From DALYLB01 sp046154695 (lineage in GTDB: Bacteria; Acidobacteriota; Blastocatellia; RBC074): DNA of 36,209 nucleotides. Made by a program: the position numbers and the translations under genes. How positions within the stretch are numbered: the stretch's first letter is position 1; each line of letters opens with the position of its first letter. The stretch spans positions 1 to 36,209 of the forward strand of contig JBJXFI010000330.1 in NCBI GenBank assembly GCA_046154695.1. Direction: 5' to 3'. Positions 1 to 8,112 of this stretch are shown one piece after another. The notes beneath the pieces are model-generated. The model was given only the letters and a program-made list of their open reading frames with translations, did no database searches and was not told the DNA's origin.

Positions 1-2
1 TG

Positions 3-416
3 GCGGCCTCCAGCATTCCGAGCCGCGCGGACGGCAACGACACGCTCGTGATCATCAACCGCGTCGCCGGCAACCTGGCGACGGGCGCCGCGACGCTTTC
101 GTCGCTCTTCGGTTTGATGTATGACGACAGCGAGTCGGTGTTCAGCTTCTCGGTGGTTGGCGGATGCCAGCTCCGCGGCAGCCTCTCGAACACGTTCCCG
201 CGCACGACGCCTCGCTTCGAGACGATCATCCCGGCCGGCCGCACGGGCTGGGCCAAGGTCTGGGGCGGCGCCGACATCGGCATCCTGGGTTCGATCATCA
301 ACGCCAACCCGAATGCCGCTGCCAGCGCGAGCGCCTTCAACGGCGGACGCAACCTGCACAAGCTGACGCTGACCACGTCGACCTACACGATTCCGGTCTT
401 CCCGCCGAGCTGCTAA
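3..416 (+). CDS. C-terminal part of a secreted-type hypothetical protein (5' truncated)
   Basis: The reading frame is open from the left edge to a TAA at 414-416, giving 137 visible residues, so the gene begins outside the window. The GTG at 48 is in frame, but nothing marks it as the real start. The visible part is rich in Ala, Gly, Ser and Thr with alternating hydrophobic stretches, as in a beta-rich extracellular protein, and ends in PPSC. No catalytic motif or named domain is recognised. A strong hairpin directly downstream fits the end of its transcript. Coding is supported by composition and by that terminator; the function is unknown. Confidence 0.6.
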   Translation, partial: AASSIPSRADGNDTLVIINRVAGNLATGAATLSSLFGLMYDDSESVFSFSVVGGCQLRGSLSNTFPRTTPRFETIIPAGRTGWAKVWGGADIGILGSIINANPNAAASASAFNGGRNLHKLTLTTSTYTIPVFPPSC

Positions 417-442
417 GCGCAGGTAGGAAACCGCGAAGTGTG

Positions 443-484
443 AAGAGAAAGGGCCAGGTCGAACTCGACCTGGCCCTTTCTCTT
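443..484. terminator. Bidirectional intrinsic terminator between convergent genes
   Basis: A perfect 20-nt inverted repeat (arms 443-462 and 465-484) has a 2-nt centre, so in RNA it folds as a long stem with a small loop. The right arm is T-rich (CCCTTTCTCTT) and the left arm is A-rich, so it can work on both strands. It lies between the stop of the left-edge gene and the stop of the minus-strand propeller gene. Confidence 0.8.
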
Positions 485-582
485 GCGCTTCGCGCCCCCT
501 GCGACGCGGCAGCCTTTGGAGGGCGGCGGCTCGATGCCGCTTTGGTATCGCCCTCGGAATATAGCAACACTGCTGTGACGAT

Positions 583-1536
583 TCAGCGATCGACATATTT
601 CAGGACGAGGCCTTCGGCGCCGACAACCCAAACCTCTTTTTTGACGACAGCGAGGCCATAGAGATTGACGCGGATTCCGCTCTCCTGCTCGATCCAGGAC
701 TTCCCGCCGTCGCCGGTGCGAAGGATGGTGCCGCCCCAGCCGACGATCCAGCCATTCTTATCATTGGCGAAGGCGACATTGAGCAGGGTTTGCCGGGTAT
801 CGACGGCGACCTGCTCCCAGGTCTCGCCGGCATTGGAGGTGCGCAAAACAGTGCCGTTCTCGCCGACGACCCAGGCGGTCTCCTTCCCCCGGACCTCGAT
901 GTGATAGAGGTGGGTGCTGATGCTGCTGTTCTGCCGTTCCCAGGTTATTCCCCCATCGTCGGTGAAGAGGATGATGCCTTTGCCTCCGACGATCCATCCG
1001 CGGCGGTCATTCACGAATTTCACGTGAACCAGCTCCTCATCCGCCCCGCTTCGCTGTAATTCCCATGTGCGGCCGGCGTCGCCGCTGTGAATGATCCGGC
1101 CATGCGTTCCCACAACCCAGACATGATTCTTGCCTGAGAACGAGGCGCTGTAGAGATCCGGAGCCTCGTTTCGGCTCGCGCCGCGGGCGGCGCTCAACTG
1201 GTACATCAACGTCCATGTCTCGCCGCCATCCTGGGTTTTGAGGATGCGGGCGCCGCTGGTGACGAGCCACCCTTCCGCCCGGGTGCGAAAGAAGATGTCG
1301 TTCAGGTTGGAATTGATGCGGGGATCCTGGGCGAGCCAGTACTGTCCCCCATCCTGTGTGGCGTGAATGATTCCGCGATCTCCGATCAACCATCCAAACC
1401 GATTATCAAAAAAGAAGACGCCATTGAGATCACGTTTGGATGTGTCCTGGAGCGCCACCACCCATTGCGCCTGGGCGGCGCCGGCCGCCACAAACACGAT
1501 GCTGGCCGCCAGCAGGACTTCAACCAGTCTCTTCAT
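583..1536 (-). CDS. Ycf48/Hcf136-like beta-propeller protein, secreted
   Basis: The 317-residue product begins MKRLVEVLL and has a signal peptide ending near AQA/QW. It then carries about six repeats of the BNR/Ycf48 type, each built as GW-(I/V)-VG-x-G-x-I followed by T-x-D-GG-x-(S/T)-W, for example WIVGGKGII then DDGGITW. In cyanobacteria and plants Ycf48/Hcf136 assists photosystem II assembly. In non-photosynthetic bacteria such proteins are common exported propellers of unknown role, so that function should not be transferred. The start at 1536 was chosen over a longer frame because of the signal peptide and an upstream GGAG seven bases away. Confidence 0.85.
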   Translation of the reverse strand: MKRLVEVLLAASIVFVAAGAAQAQWVVALQDTSKRDLNGVFFFDNRFGWLIGDRGIIHATQDGGQYWLAQDPRINSNLNDIFFRTRAEGWLVTSGARILKTQDGGETWTLMYQLSAARGASRNEAPDLYSASFSGKNHVWVVGTHGRIIHSGDAGRTWELQRSGADEELVHVKFVNDRRGWIVGGKGIILFTDDGGITWERQNSSISTHLYHIEVRGKETAWVVGENGTVLRTSNAGETWEQVAVDTRQTLLNVAFANDKNGWIVGWGGTILRTGDGGKSWIEQESGIRVNLYGLAVVKKEVWVVGAEGLVLKYVDR

Positions 1537-1580
1537 AAATATTCTCCGGGTTTTGAAAGGGGTTGATGGTTCGTCCGCGC

Positions 1581-1604
1581 CCTCCCCAAAACGCGATGGG
1601 GAGG
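1581..1604. other. Stem-loop between the S41 and Ycf48-like genes
   Basis: A perfect 8-bp stem (CCTCCCCA with TGGGGAGG) has an 8-nt loop and lies between the stop of the S41 gene and the start of the propeller gene, both on the minus strand. There is no U-tract after it, so it may be a weak terminator, a processing site or part of the 5' leader. Confidence 0.35.
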
Positions 1605-1684
1605 ACGCCTGAAGGTAAGTATGGGTGAAAAGACCCCGCGATGGAAGCGTGGCTGACCGGCGCAAGGCTGTCGGGCGCAACCCG

Positions 1685-3079
1685 TCAACGTTTCTGCTGC
1701 GTCCCCGCCGGGAAAGACCGGCCCGAGGTCATCTCGGGAATAACCAGTTTGAAATCGAAGGCCTTGCCGCGGGAGCCGAAGACCGCGAAGCGTCCGAGGT
1801 GTTCGATCGCGACATCCATCGGGCGATCACGGCCCGCGAGCAGGTCGGCGACCGTCACATCGATATGCCGATCCGGCCGAATGCCGATTCCCTCGATCCG
1901 TTTTCCGAGCGCCGACCGGTAGTCGGTGTCGCTGATGTTGAGCTTTCCGCCATCGGTCAGGCGAAGCGTCCGGCTCACGCCGAGCAGGCAGCCGCATGTC
2001 GTGGGATTGGTCCCGACGATCAGGGCGCGCCTTCTCTCCTGCATGGCGCCGGCGAGAATCTCCGATCCGCTGGCGGACCGGGAACTGACCAGAATGACGA
2101 GCGGTTCGCGGTAGGGCGCCCGGATCCGCTGGGTCTGTCGCGCCGTCGAGCGCCCCTGCCGGGTGATGAACTCTCCGAGGTTGGTCTCTTCCGAAAAGAA
2201 ATAACTGGCGACCTGCGTCACCGTCGTCACAAAGCCGCCCCCGTTGTTGCGGAGGTCGAGGATCAAGCCGCGGGTCCCCTGCATCGATTGCATGGCGGTG
2301 TCGAAGTCACGCTCGATCTCCGGCCCGAAACCGGTGACTTCGATGTAGCCGATCCGCTGCTGCGCGAATTTTCGCACTGTCACGCGCCGTTGAAACTCGA
2401 CATATTTTCGCTGCAGCGCAAGCTGGCGTGTCGCCCCGTTGTCTCCGACAAAGGCCACGTTCACCGCCGTATCCCGCGGTCCGTAAAAAAGCCGGTCGAA
2501 ACTCTGCAACTCCAGGGCGATGGAAGTCGAGCTCTCGCCGACCTCCTCCCGGATCTGTGTCAATCGCTTCTCCGTGGCAAGACCGTCCACCATCGCCACT
2601 TGAAACCCGGGGCGAATCCCCTGCCGGGCCGCTTCCGAGCCCGGATCGACCCAGGTCACGGTCGGCTTGCCCTCAACACGGCGCACGATCACTCCAATCG
2701 TCGTCCCGGACGGCCGATGTCGATCGAATCCGTCATCCGGCGAATAGATCCGCGTGTGCGCATCCCCGAGTTTCCCAATCATCTGCCGCAAAACGCGATA
2801 GAGCCCCTCGCTGCTCGATACCGTCTCGGCCTGCGGACGATAGAGATCCCGCTGTATTCGCCAGTCGACGCCGTGGAATCGACGGTCATAGTAGTTGTCG
2901 TAGACCGCCCGCCATACCTGGTCGAAGATTCTCAGCCGATCCTCACGCGGCATCGGGACCGGCGTCGAGACAGAGGCCGTCGTGCTCTGCCCATTTGCCG
3001 GCGAGGCGATGAGGAAGAGGCAAAGAAGCAGATGCAGAAAGATTTTTCGATGTGTAGGTTGTGAAAAATGACGCGCCAT
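1685..3079 (-). CDS. S41 family (C-terminal processing) peptidase-like protein, secreted
   Basis: The 464-residue product has an N-terminal signal sequence (hydrophobic LHLLLCLFLIASPANG), a PDZ-like segment around residues 135-190 (WVDPGSEAARQGIRPG) and an S41 core. The core includes GLILDLRNNGGG and the nucleophile region SRSASGSEI, which matches the Ser motif of CtpA/Prc proteases. Where CtpA has G-x-x-T-F-G-K-G carrying the general-base Lys, this protein reads GTNPTTCGC, so the usual Lys is absent. It may use another mechanism, as in some S41 subfamilies, or be inactive. If active it would be a periplasmic serine peptidase. The start precedes the signal peptide; no strong ribosome-binding site is visible. 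Confidence 0.85.
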   Translation of the reverse strand: MARHFSQPTHRKIFLHLLLCLFLIASPANGQSTTASVSTPVPMPREDRLRIFDQVWRAVYDNYYDRRFHGVDWRIQRDLYRPQAETVSSSEGLYRVLRQMIGKLGDAHTRIYSPDDGFDRHRPSGTTIGVIVRRVEGKPTVTWVDPGSEAARQGIRPGFQVAMVDGLATEKRLTQIREEVGESSTSIALELQSFDRLFYGPRDTAVNVAFVGDNGATRQLALQRKYVEFQRRVTVRKFAQQRIGYIEVTGFGPEIERDFDTAMQSMQGTRGLILDLRNNGGGFVTTVTQVASYFFSEETNLGEFITRQGRSTARQTQRIRAPYREPLVILVSSRSASGSEILAGAMQERRRALIVGTNPTTCGCLLGVSRTLRLTDGGKLNISDTDYRSALGKRIEGIGIRPDRHIDVTVADLLAGRDRPMDVAIEHLGRFAVFGSRGKAFDFKLVIPEMTSGRSFPAGTQQKR

Positions 3080-3200
3080 GACTCAATAATGGTCCGCGGA
3101 ACCCGATCTTCCTGATCAATCGGCCTGATCAATCGGGGGAAGACAGAAACCTACTCGACGCGAAAATGCGGCCATGCCGGCCTATCCGCGACAGAGAGCT

Positions 3201-4220
3201 TCAGAAGTTAGGATGCGGATCCGGAATTTTTCCGGTGGTTTTGAGATTGCGCAGGCTGCGTTTCAGACGGTCGATCTCACCTGGATCTGCTGGGCGCGGC
3301 GCCTGCGCTTGGGGACGTCGAAAAGTATACCTCACAAGCCCGCGAATTGTTACCACTTTTCCATTAAGCTCGGCCGGTTTGAACGTTAATTTTCGCACAG
3401 TCGCGATGGCGGATTCATCGAGGCCGAAGCCGGCCCACCGGGTGACGACGACGTCGCCGATCCGCCCATCGTCCAGAAAAGCCGCGTCGAGTTCGACCGT
3501 GGCGGCGACATCGGCCAGATCGGCCTGCTCCGTGTAGGGAGGCTTGAGGCGCTGGAAGAAGACCGGCCCATCGAGACCCGCGGGCGGGCGGTCATCGAGA
3601 AGGATCTCGATGGCAGGCGCAGGCGGCGGGCCGGCGATCCGTTCGACCTGTTCGGCGTGGCGCTGCCGGGCGGCGAGGATCTGTCGGGCATATTCCGGCC
3701 AGCGGGCCCGGATCCGATCTTCAAGCGCGGCCTGCGCGCCGGCCTCCTCGCGGGACCGGGCCAGTTCAAAGGCGAAATGGGCAAGCGCCCCGGTTCGCGC
3801 CTCCACGAGAAAGATCCCCGCGAGAGCATCGAAATGGGACTCTTCCCCCGCGCCCAGGCGCTTCGTGACGAGCACCTTTCCGGAGATGAAGAAGTCGCAG
3901 CCGAGCCCTTGCCCCAGAGCGCGCGCCTCATCGAGAGAGAGGTTCGGAAGCCGATTGAACCCCGCGGCCTCGACCGCGCGCCGAACGAGGGTCTGATCGA
4001 GCAGATCGAAGGGAACGGCGGTTTCTTTCGCCGCCTCCTCACGCAGAATCGATGCCATACGGCCGCCCTCATCCCCCGCGAGATCGAGCACGGCGAGGCG
4101 CACGGGCGATTGCGCGAAGGCGGCGGCGCGAACGATCCCCAGGACCGCCAGAAGAATCGGCAACGCGACGAAGCGCCTCTTCGGTTGTGTCTTTGCCATG
4201 CGGTGTATGCGCATCGTCAT
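3201..4220 (-). CDS. Exported protein with CsgG/FlgO-like N-terminal region and TonB C-terminal-like domain
   Basis: The 339-residue product has a signal sequence or membrane anchor (ALPILLAVLGIVRAAAFA). Residues about 40-120 begin VRLAVLDLAG and continue with an L-x-x-A-x-x-L-G-x-x-L-G-C-D pattern ending FISGKVLV, which resembles the CsgG/FlgO/TolB-like fold. The C-terminal 110 residues (PPYTE, then AFLDDGRIGDVVV and LTFKPAELNGK) match the TonB C-terminal domain, which contacts outer-membrane receptors or is found in stand-alone periplasmic proteins. The substrate is unknown. The combination is an inference from short motifs. Start alternatives are Met at 4214 and 4199; no clear ribosome-binding site decides between them. 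Confidence 0.7.
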   Translation of the reverse strand: MTMRIHRMAKTQPKRRFVALPILLAVLGIVRAAAFAQSPVRLAVLDLAGDEGGRMASILREEAAKETAVPFDLLDQTLVRRAVEAAGFNRLPNLSLDEARALGQGLGCDFFISGKVLVTKRLGAGEESHFDALAGIFLVEARTGALAHFAFELARSREEAGAQAALEDRIRARWPEYARQILAARQRHAEQVERIAGPPPAPAIEILLDDRPPAGLDGPVFFQRLKPPYTEQADLADVAATVELDAAFLDDGRIGDVVVTRWAGFGLDESAIATVRKLTFKPAELNGKVVTIRGLVRYTFRRPQAQAPRPADPGEIDRLKRSLRNLKTTGKIPDPHPNF

Positions 4221-4230
4221 CGAAAGCCTA

Positions 4231-4306
4231 TTCGTTTGGAGTTCCGCCTTCAGGCGATCGCCCTTTCGACAAAAACTGACCGCCTGAAGGCGGAACTCCG
4301 AACGAA
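4231..4306. repeat. REP-like palindromic repeat, copy 1
   Basis: Arms 4231-4256 and 4281-4306 are 26-nt inverted repeats matching at 25 of 26 positions, around a 24-nt spacer. The core is GGAGTTCCGCCTTCAGGCG. It lies between the stop of the M20 peptidase gene and the start of the CsgG/TonB gene. A diverged copy of the core is at 15066-15109, so this is a dispersed family. It may also end the M20 transcript. Confidence 0.75.
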
Positions 4307-4320
4307 GAACGCCGCCCCCC

Positions 4321-5463
4321 TCAAACCGTCTGCAGCAGGCGGGTCAGGAAGGCCGCCCTGCGGGGAAGATCCGCCACCAGAATATGTTCGTGATCGGCGT
4401 GCGCGCCCGCGCCGTCGACGCCCAGGCCATCGAGCGTGGGAACGCCCAGCGCGGCGGTGAAATTGCCATCCGAACCGCCGCCGACGACCGCATCGCAAAG
4501 GTCGAATCCCAGTTCCGCGGCGATCTCCCGGGCATGCTCGAAAAGCGCGATGTTGTTCTCGGACCGACGCATCGGAGGCCGATTGATGCCGCCGAGAATC
4601 TCCAGTTCGGCGCCGGGCAGCGCCGGCGTCAATCCCCGAATGGCCTCGACGATCCGCTCGCCATCCTCCGGCGTCCAGAATCGCACATCGAACCGGGCCT
4701 CCGCCGACGCCGGAACGACATTCAGCGCCGTGCCTCCCTGAACGATGCCCGCGCTGACCGTCACCCCGCGCTCATAATCGTTCAACGCCGCGAGGGTCAG
4801 CGTCTGATGGGCCAGTTCGACGATCGCATTGATTCCCTTCTCGGGATCGAGCCCCGCATGCGCGGCCCGCCCGCGCGCACGAATCGTAAATACGCCGATT
4901 CCCTTCCGCCCCGTTTTCACCACGCCCCCGGGCAAGGGAGGCTCCAGCACCAGGGCCGCCGCCGCCCTCCGCGCCTCCTCCTCGACGAGACCCCGCGAGG
5001 TTCTGCTGCCGATCTCCTCATCACACGTCAGCAGCAGCGTCACCGGCCGCCGGGTTGCAAGCTTTTCCGAGACGATCGTTCTTAAAGCGTCAATCAGTAT
5101 CGCAATCCCCGACTTCATATCGAAGACCCCAGGTCCATGCGCCCGGCCGTCTTCGGAAACTCGAAACGGCATTCTCTCCAGCGTCCCGATCGGCCAGACC
5201 GTATCGAGATGGCCGATCACAAGAACCCCGGGCTCCCCCGCGGCATGGCCAAGATCGAAACGCGCGCGAAGGTGGGTCCCGTACCCGGGCTGCGGCGTTA
5301 ATTCAACGCGGCCCCCCAGTTCCCGGAGCGTCCCGGCGACGAATTGCGCGATCTCGTTAAGCGGCGCCTCTTCCCTCGAGGTCGTCTCGCGCTCGACCAG
5401 TTGCCGGATAAATTGGAGAGTCGCGTCCCGGCGCGAGGCGTGGTAATCGAGCAAGTCAATCAT
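4321..5463 (-). CDS. M20 family metallopeptidase (carboxypeptidase G2-like)
   Basis: The 380-residue cytosolic dizinc peptidase has all expected metal and catalytic motifs: GHLDTVW (first His and Asp), GPGVFDMKSG (bridging Asp), TCDEEIGS (general base and ligand Glu), LEPPLPGG, and the C-terminal HADHEHI His. The order and length match the glutamate carboxypeptidase (CPG2)/ArgE/DapE superfamily, with CPG2-like members closest in motif wording. The substrate cannot be read from sequence. The Met at 5463 was chosen over an upstream extension because the family N-terminus begins just before the peptidase domain and a GAGA sequence lies about 10 bases upstream. It is divergent from the gene at 5825. 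Confidence 0.88.
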   Translation of the reverse strand: MIDLLDYHASRRDATLQFIRQLVERETTSREEAPLNEIAQFVAGTLRELGGRVELTPQPGYGTHLRARFDLGHAAGEPGVLVIGHLDTVWPIGTLERMPFRVSEDGRAHGPGVFDMKSGIAILIDALRTIVSEKLATRRPVTLLLTCDEEIGSRTSRGLVEEEARRAAAALVLEPPLPGGVVKTGRKGIGVFTIRARGRAAHAGLDPEKGINAIVELAHQTLTLAALNDYERGVTVSAGIVQGGTALNVVPASAEARFDVRFWTPEDGERIVEAIRGLTPALPGAELEILGGINRPPMRRSENNIALFEHAREIAAELGFDLCDAVVGGGSDGNFTAALGVPTLDGLGVDGAGAHADHEHILVADLPRRAAFLTRLLQTV

Positions 5464-5565
5464 GATGGAATCTCTCGAATCCGAGGCGGTGTTTTCGCGG
5501 GAAAAAGCACAATATTGGGCGCAAATCGATCCTCGATCGATCGCAATCCCAATCGGGACCGCAGT

Positions 5566-5593
5566 TTGACAAAGCATTCGAATCATGCACAAT
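5566..5593 (+). promoter_or_regulatory. Candidate sigma-70-type promoter for the 5825 gene
   Basis: TTGACA at 5566-5571 and CACAAT at 5588-5593 are separated by 16 bp. It lies in the 361-bp divergent gap 5464-5824, which holds no gene. If used, it leaves a 5' leader of about 220 nt that contains the hairpin at 5696-5738. Confidence 0.45.
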
Positions 5594-5695
5594 ACCTTTG
5601 CATCTGACAAGTTCCCGGCTGGGCCGTTAGATAGCATCATCTTGGCAATTGCACAAATTCAGGGTCCCGCGAAAATTGCGATCCAGGTCCGACGC

Positions 5696-5738
5696 CATCA
5701 GTCGTCGAGACGAACGAGTTGTCGGACGACGGCTGATG
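5696..5738 (+). other. Leader hairpin upstream of the 5825 gene
   Basis: Arms 5696-5707 (CATCAGTCGTCG) and 5727-5738 (CGACGGCTGATG) pair over 12 positions with one G-U, around a 19-nt loop. It sits inside the predicted long leader of the downstream secreted protein. No U-tract follows at once, so a terminator is unlikely. A stabilising or regulatory leader is possible. Confidence 0.4.
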
Positions 5739-5824
5739 CGCCGACGCGACTCACGAACGCCCAATAATCAGTGATTCTCTCGTAGTTTCCGAAAAAAAAG
5801 AAGACAGTGGAGGACAATGTTCTT

Positions 5825-7048
5825 ATGAAGAAGTTCAGTCTCTTGATCGCGCACTCGTTGCTCGTGAGCACCATCGCGCTCTCACCAATTTCCGCCCAGG
5901 CTCAGGACGACAAGGCCGCCCAACAGGCTGAATTCGAGCGAAGTTGGTATGACACCTGCTACACCAAGAAGGACAACGAGAAGTGCTATCAGCTCTCGAA
6001 GGAGCTGGTCGAGAAATTTCCCACCAGTCAATACAAGGCCAACGCCGAAAAGAACATCAAGAATTTTGAGTTGAATGGCGCATGGCAGCGATTCCAGACG
6101 GCGCTCGAGACCTATTACAAAGGCCCCGATTCGCCGAAGCTGGAGGCGCTCTTCGGCGCCGGGGACAACTTCCTGAAGGTCGAGCCGGATAGAACCAACC
6201 CGTTCCACCTCTTCGCGGCCTCCCAGATGGGGCTTGCCGGGCAGGGCGCGGCGATGAGCCAGACCTACAAGGACCTGGATCGGGTGAAGACCTATGCCGA
6301 GCGGGCGATCAGTCTGGTCTCTTCGGCGCCGGCCACGGTCGAGAAATGGAAGACGGAATACGCCAGTTATGTGGACCCGCTTCGGGATCTGGTGAGTGCG
6401 AATTTGAATCAGTACCTCGCTTATCGCCTGATCGAAATCAAGGGAGATCAGAACGAGGCGCTTTCGTATCTGAGCAAGGCGATCGAGGTGAGGGGCAAGG
6501 ACGGCGCGGGCTGGAAGGATCCGAATAATTACTGGATGCGCGCCAACATCTTCACCAAACAGTACGAAGAGGTGAGAAAGCAATATGACGCGCTGCCGGA
6601 CGATCAGAAGACCGGCGACGCGGGCAAGGCGCTCCTGACCCAGGTCAACGAGGTGATCGACAAGATGCTGCCCGATTGCGCGCGCGTGATCGTCACCTCG
6701 ACGAAGCCCGAGTACAAGCCGCTGGCCGATGCTGCGACGACCCTCTTTGACGGGTTCTGGAAGTTCCGCACGGGCGCTCCGGAGAACGGCAAGGGATATA
6801 TCGACGCGTTCCGCGCGGATCCGACGATCGCGAGTCCTGCGATTCCGGCAAAGGTGGAGACCGCCGATCTGTCGGCGCCGGCCGCGCCGGTGACGACGGG
6901 AACGAACGTGAAGGTCACCACGGGCACCGGGGCGATGGCTCCCGGCGGCAAGTCCGCGGGCGCCGCAACTGAAACGAAGAGCACGAAAACGGAACCGAAG
7001 AGCACGAAATCCGCTCCCGCCAAGGGCAAACGGAAGCCCCGGAGATAG
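5825..7048 (+). CDS. Secreted repeat-type (TPR-like) hypothetical protein with Lys/Thr-rich tail
   Basis: The 407-residue product starts MKKFSLLIAHSLL with a signal peptide ending near AQA/QD. The start is fixed by the ribosome-binding sequence GTGGAGGA at 5807-5814, ten bases upstream; the GTG inside it is not the start. The mature part is helical and has TPR-like spacing, for example CYQLSKELVEKFPTSQYKA and a second helical pair near YLSKAIEVRG. Two Cys near residues 45-55 could form a disulfide. The last 50 residues are low-complexity Thr/Lys/Ala/Pro ending in KGKRKPRR. No enzyme motif is visible. A role in the envelope, perhaps protein-protein contacts, is inferred only from the fold type and export. 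Confidence 0.8.
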   Translation: MKKFSLLIAHSLLVSTIALSPISAQAQDDKAAQQAEFERSWYDTCYTKKDNEKCYQLSKELVEKFPTSQYKANAEKNIKNFELNGAWQRFQTALETYYKGPDSPKLEALFGAGDNFLKVEPDRTNPFHLFAASQMGLAGQGAAMSQTYKDLDRVKTYAERAISLVSSAPATVEKWKTEYASYVDPLRDLVSANLNQYLAYRLIEIKGDQNEALSYLSKAIEVRGKDGAGWKDPNNYWMRANIFTKQYEEVRKQYDALPDDQKTGDAGKALLTQVNEVIDKMLPDCARVIVTSTKPEYKPLADAATTLFDGFWKFRTGAPENGKGYIDAFRADPTIASPAIPAKVETADLSAPAAPVTTGTNVKVTTGTGAMAPGGKSAGAATETKSTKTEPKSTKSAPAKGKRKPRR

Positions 7049-7112
7049 GGCTGCAACCGATTTGGAGCCACGCGGTGCCGGATCGGCGGCCTGGAATCCA
7101 TCTCACATCCTC

Positions 7113-7148
7113 GAAAGCCAGCGTTCCTTTGACCGGACGCTGGCTTTC
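7113..7148 (+). terminator. Rho-independent terminator-like hairpin after the secreted repeat protein gene
   Basis: Perfect 12-bp arms (GAAAGCCAGCGT and ACGCTGGCTTTC) surround a 12-nt loop, 65 bases after the stop at 7048 and before rnc. The U-tract is short, so termination may be partial. Confidence 0.6.
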
Positions 7149-7230
7149 ACTGCAAAAGAGGAAGCGGGTTTGACCGCGCGGAGTTGAACTCACAGGCGGG
7201 TTGTCAGGAGTCAGTGAGCGGGCAATTACA

Positions 7231-8097
7231 GTGAGCGAGAATCACAGCAACAATTCGGGTTCGCAGCATGAAGCGCCGTTCGAGGAGATGCTTTCCCGGC
7301 TGGAATACGAGATCAGCTACTTCTTTCGGGACCGGGCGCTGCTTCGCCGCGCGCTGACGCATCGTTCGTATGCGAACGAGCAGCCCGATCCGCGGCCGCC
7401 GCATAACGAGGCGCTGGAATTTCTGGGGGACGCGGTGCTGGAATTCCTGATCAGCGCCTGGCTGCTGGAACTCTATCCTTCCGAGAACGAAGGAACGCTC
7501 TCGAAGATGCGCGCGTACACGGTCAGCGCGGTCAATCTGCAGAAACAGGCCGCCCGATTGAAGCTGGGCAAGTACCTGCTGCTCAATCGGGGCGAGGAGA
7601 AGACCGGCGGGCGCAGCAAGACGGCGCTGCAGGTGGACGCCTACGAGGCGCTGATCGCCGCCGTTTACCTCGATCGGGGAATCCATGCAGCCGGCGAATT
7701 CGTGCGGCGCGAATTCGTGGAGATGCTCGGAGAGATCGACCCGCGGGACCTGACCGCAACCGACTATAAGACGGCGCTGCAGGAGAGACTCCAGTCGATC
7801 GGCCTGCCGACGCCCCAATACGCGATGCTCGAGAGCATCGGACCGGATCATCGCCGGGTCTTTCAGGTCGAGTTGCGGGTTCACGGCCGCAGCCTCGCCC
7901 TCGGCGAGGGAACGACCATCAAGGCGGCCCATCAGGCCGCGGCCCGCACCGCGCTCGATGTGCTGGATGCCGAGACCGGCAAATTGAAGATGGCGGCCCT
8001 TCTTCTCGACGAAGAGGCGATTGTGGAGATTGTTCCGCTCGCGCCCTCCGAAGCCATTCTCGATGACGGTGACGATATTCTCGACGTGACGGTTTAA
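7231..8097 (+). CDS. rnc: Ribonuclease III
   Basis: This double-strand-specific endoribonuclease processes rRNA precursors and other structured RNAs. The RNase III domain shows ALTHRSY and the signature HNEALEFLGDAVLEF with its metal-binding Glu and Asp, and a second acidic set near QVDAYEALIAAVYLD. A C-terminal dsRNA-binding domain follows (DYKTALQERLQ to KAAHQAAARTALD). An acidic extension of about 35 residues, unusual for the family, ends the protein. The start is uncertain: TTG 7201, GTG 7231 and ATG 7288 are all in frame. ATG 7288 gives a family-length N-terminus but has no spaced ribosome-binding site; GTG 7231 follows GAGCGGG at good spacing. The membrane protein gene follows after 15 bp. 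Confidence 0.93.
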   Translation: MSENHSNNSGSQHEAPFEEMLSRLEYEISYFFRDRALLRRALTHRSYANEQPDPRPPHNEALEFLGDAVLEFLISAWLLELYPSENEGTLSKMRAYTVSAVNLQKQAARLKLGKYLLLNRGEEKTGGRSKTALQVDAYEALIAAVYLDRGIHAAGEFVRREFVEMLGEIDPRDLTATDYKTALQERLQSIGLPTPQYAMLESIGPDHRRVFQVELRVHGRSLALGEGTTIKAAHQAAARTALDVLDAETGKLKMAALLLDEEAIVEIVPLAPSEAILDDGDDILDVTV

Positions 8098-8112
8098 ACC
8101 TTGCATGCAGCG

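Noticed and set aside
1625..3064. 479-codon plus-strand open frame opposite the S41 gene
   Set aside because: Arg/Pro/His-rich shadow composition; the minus strand carries the signal peptide, PDZ and S41 motifs.
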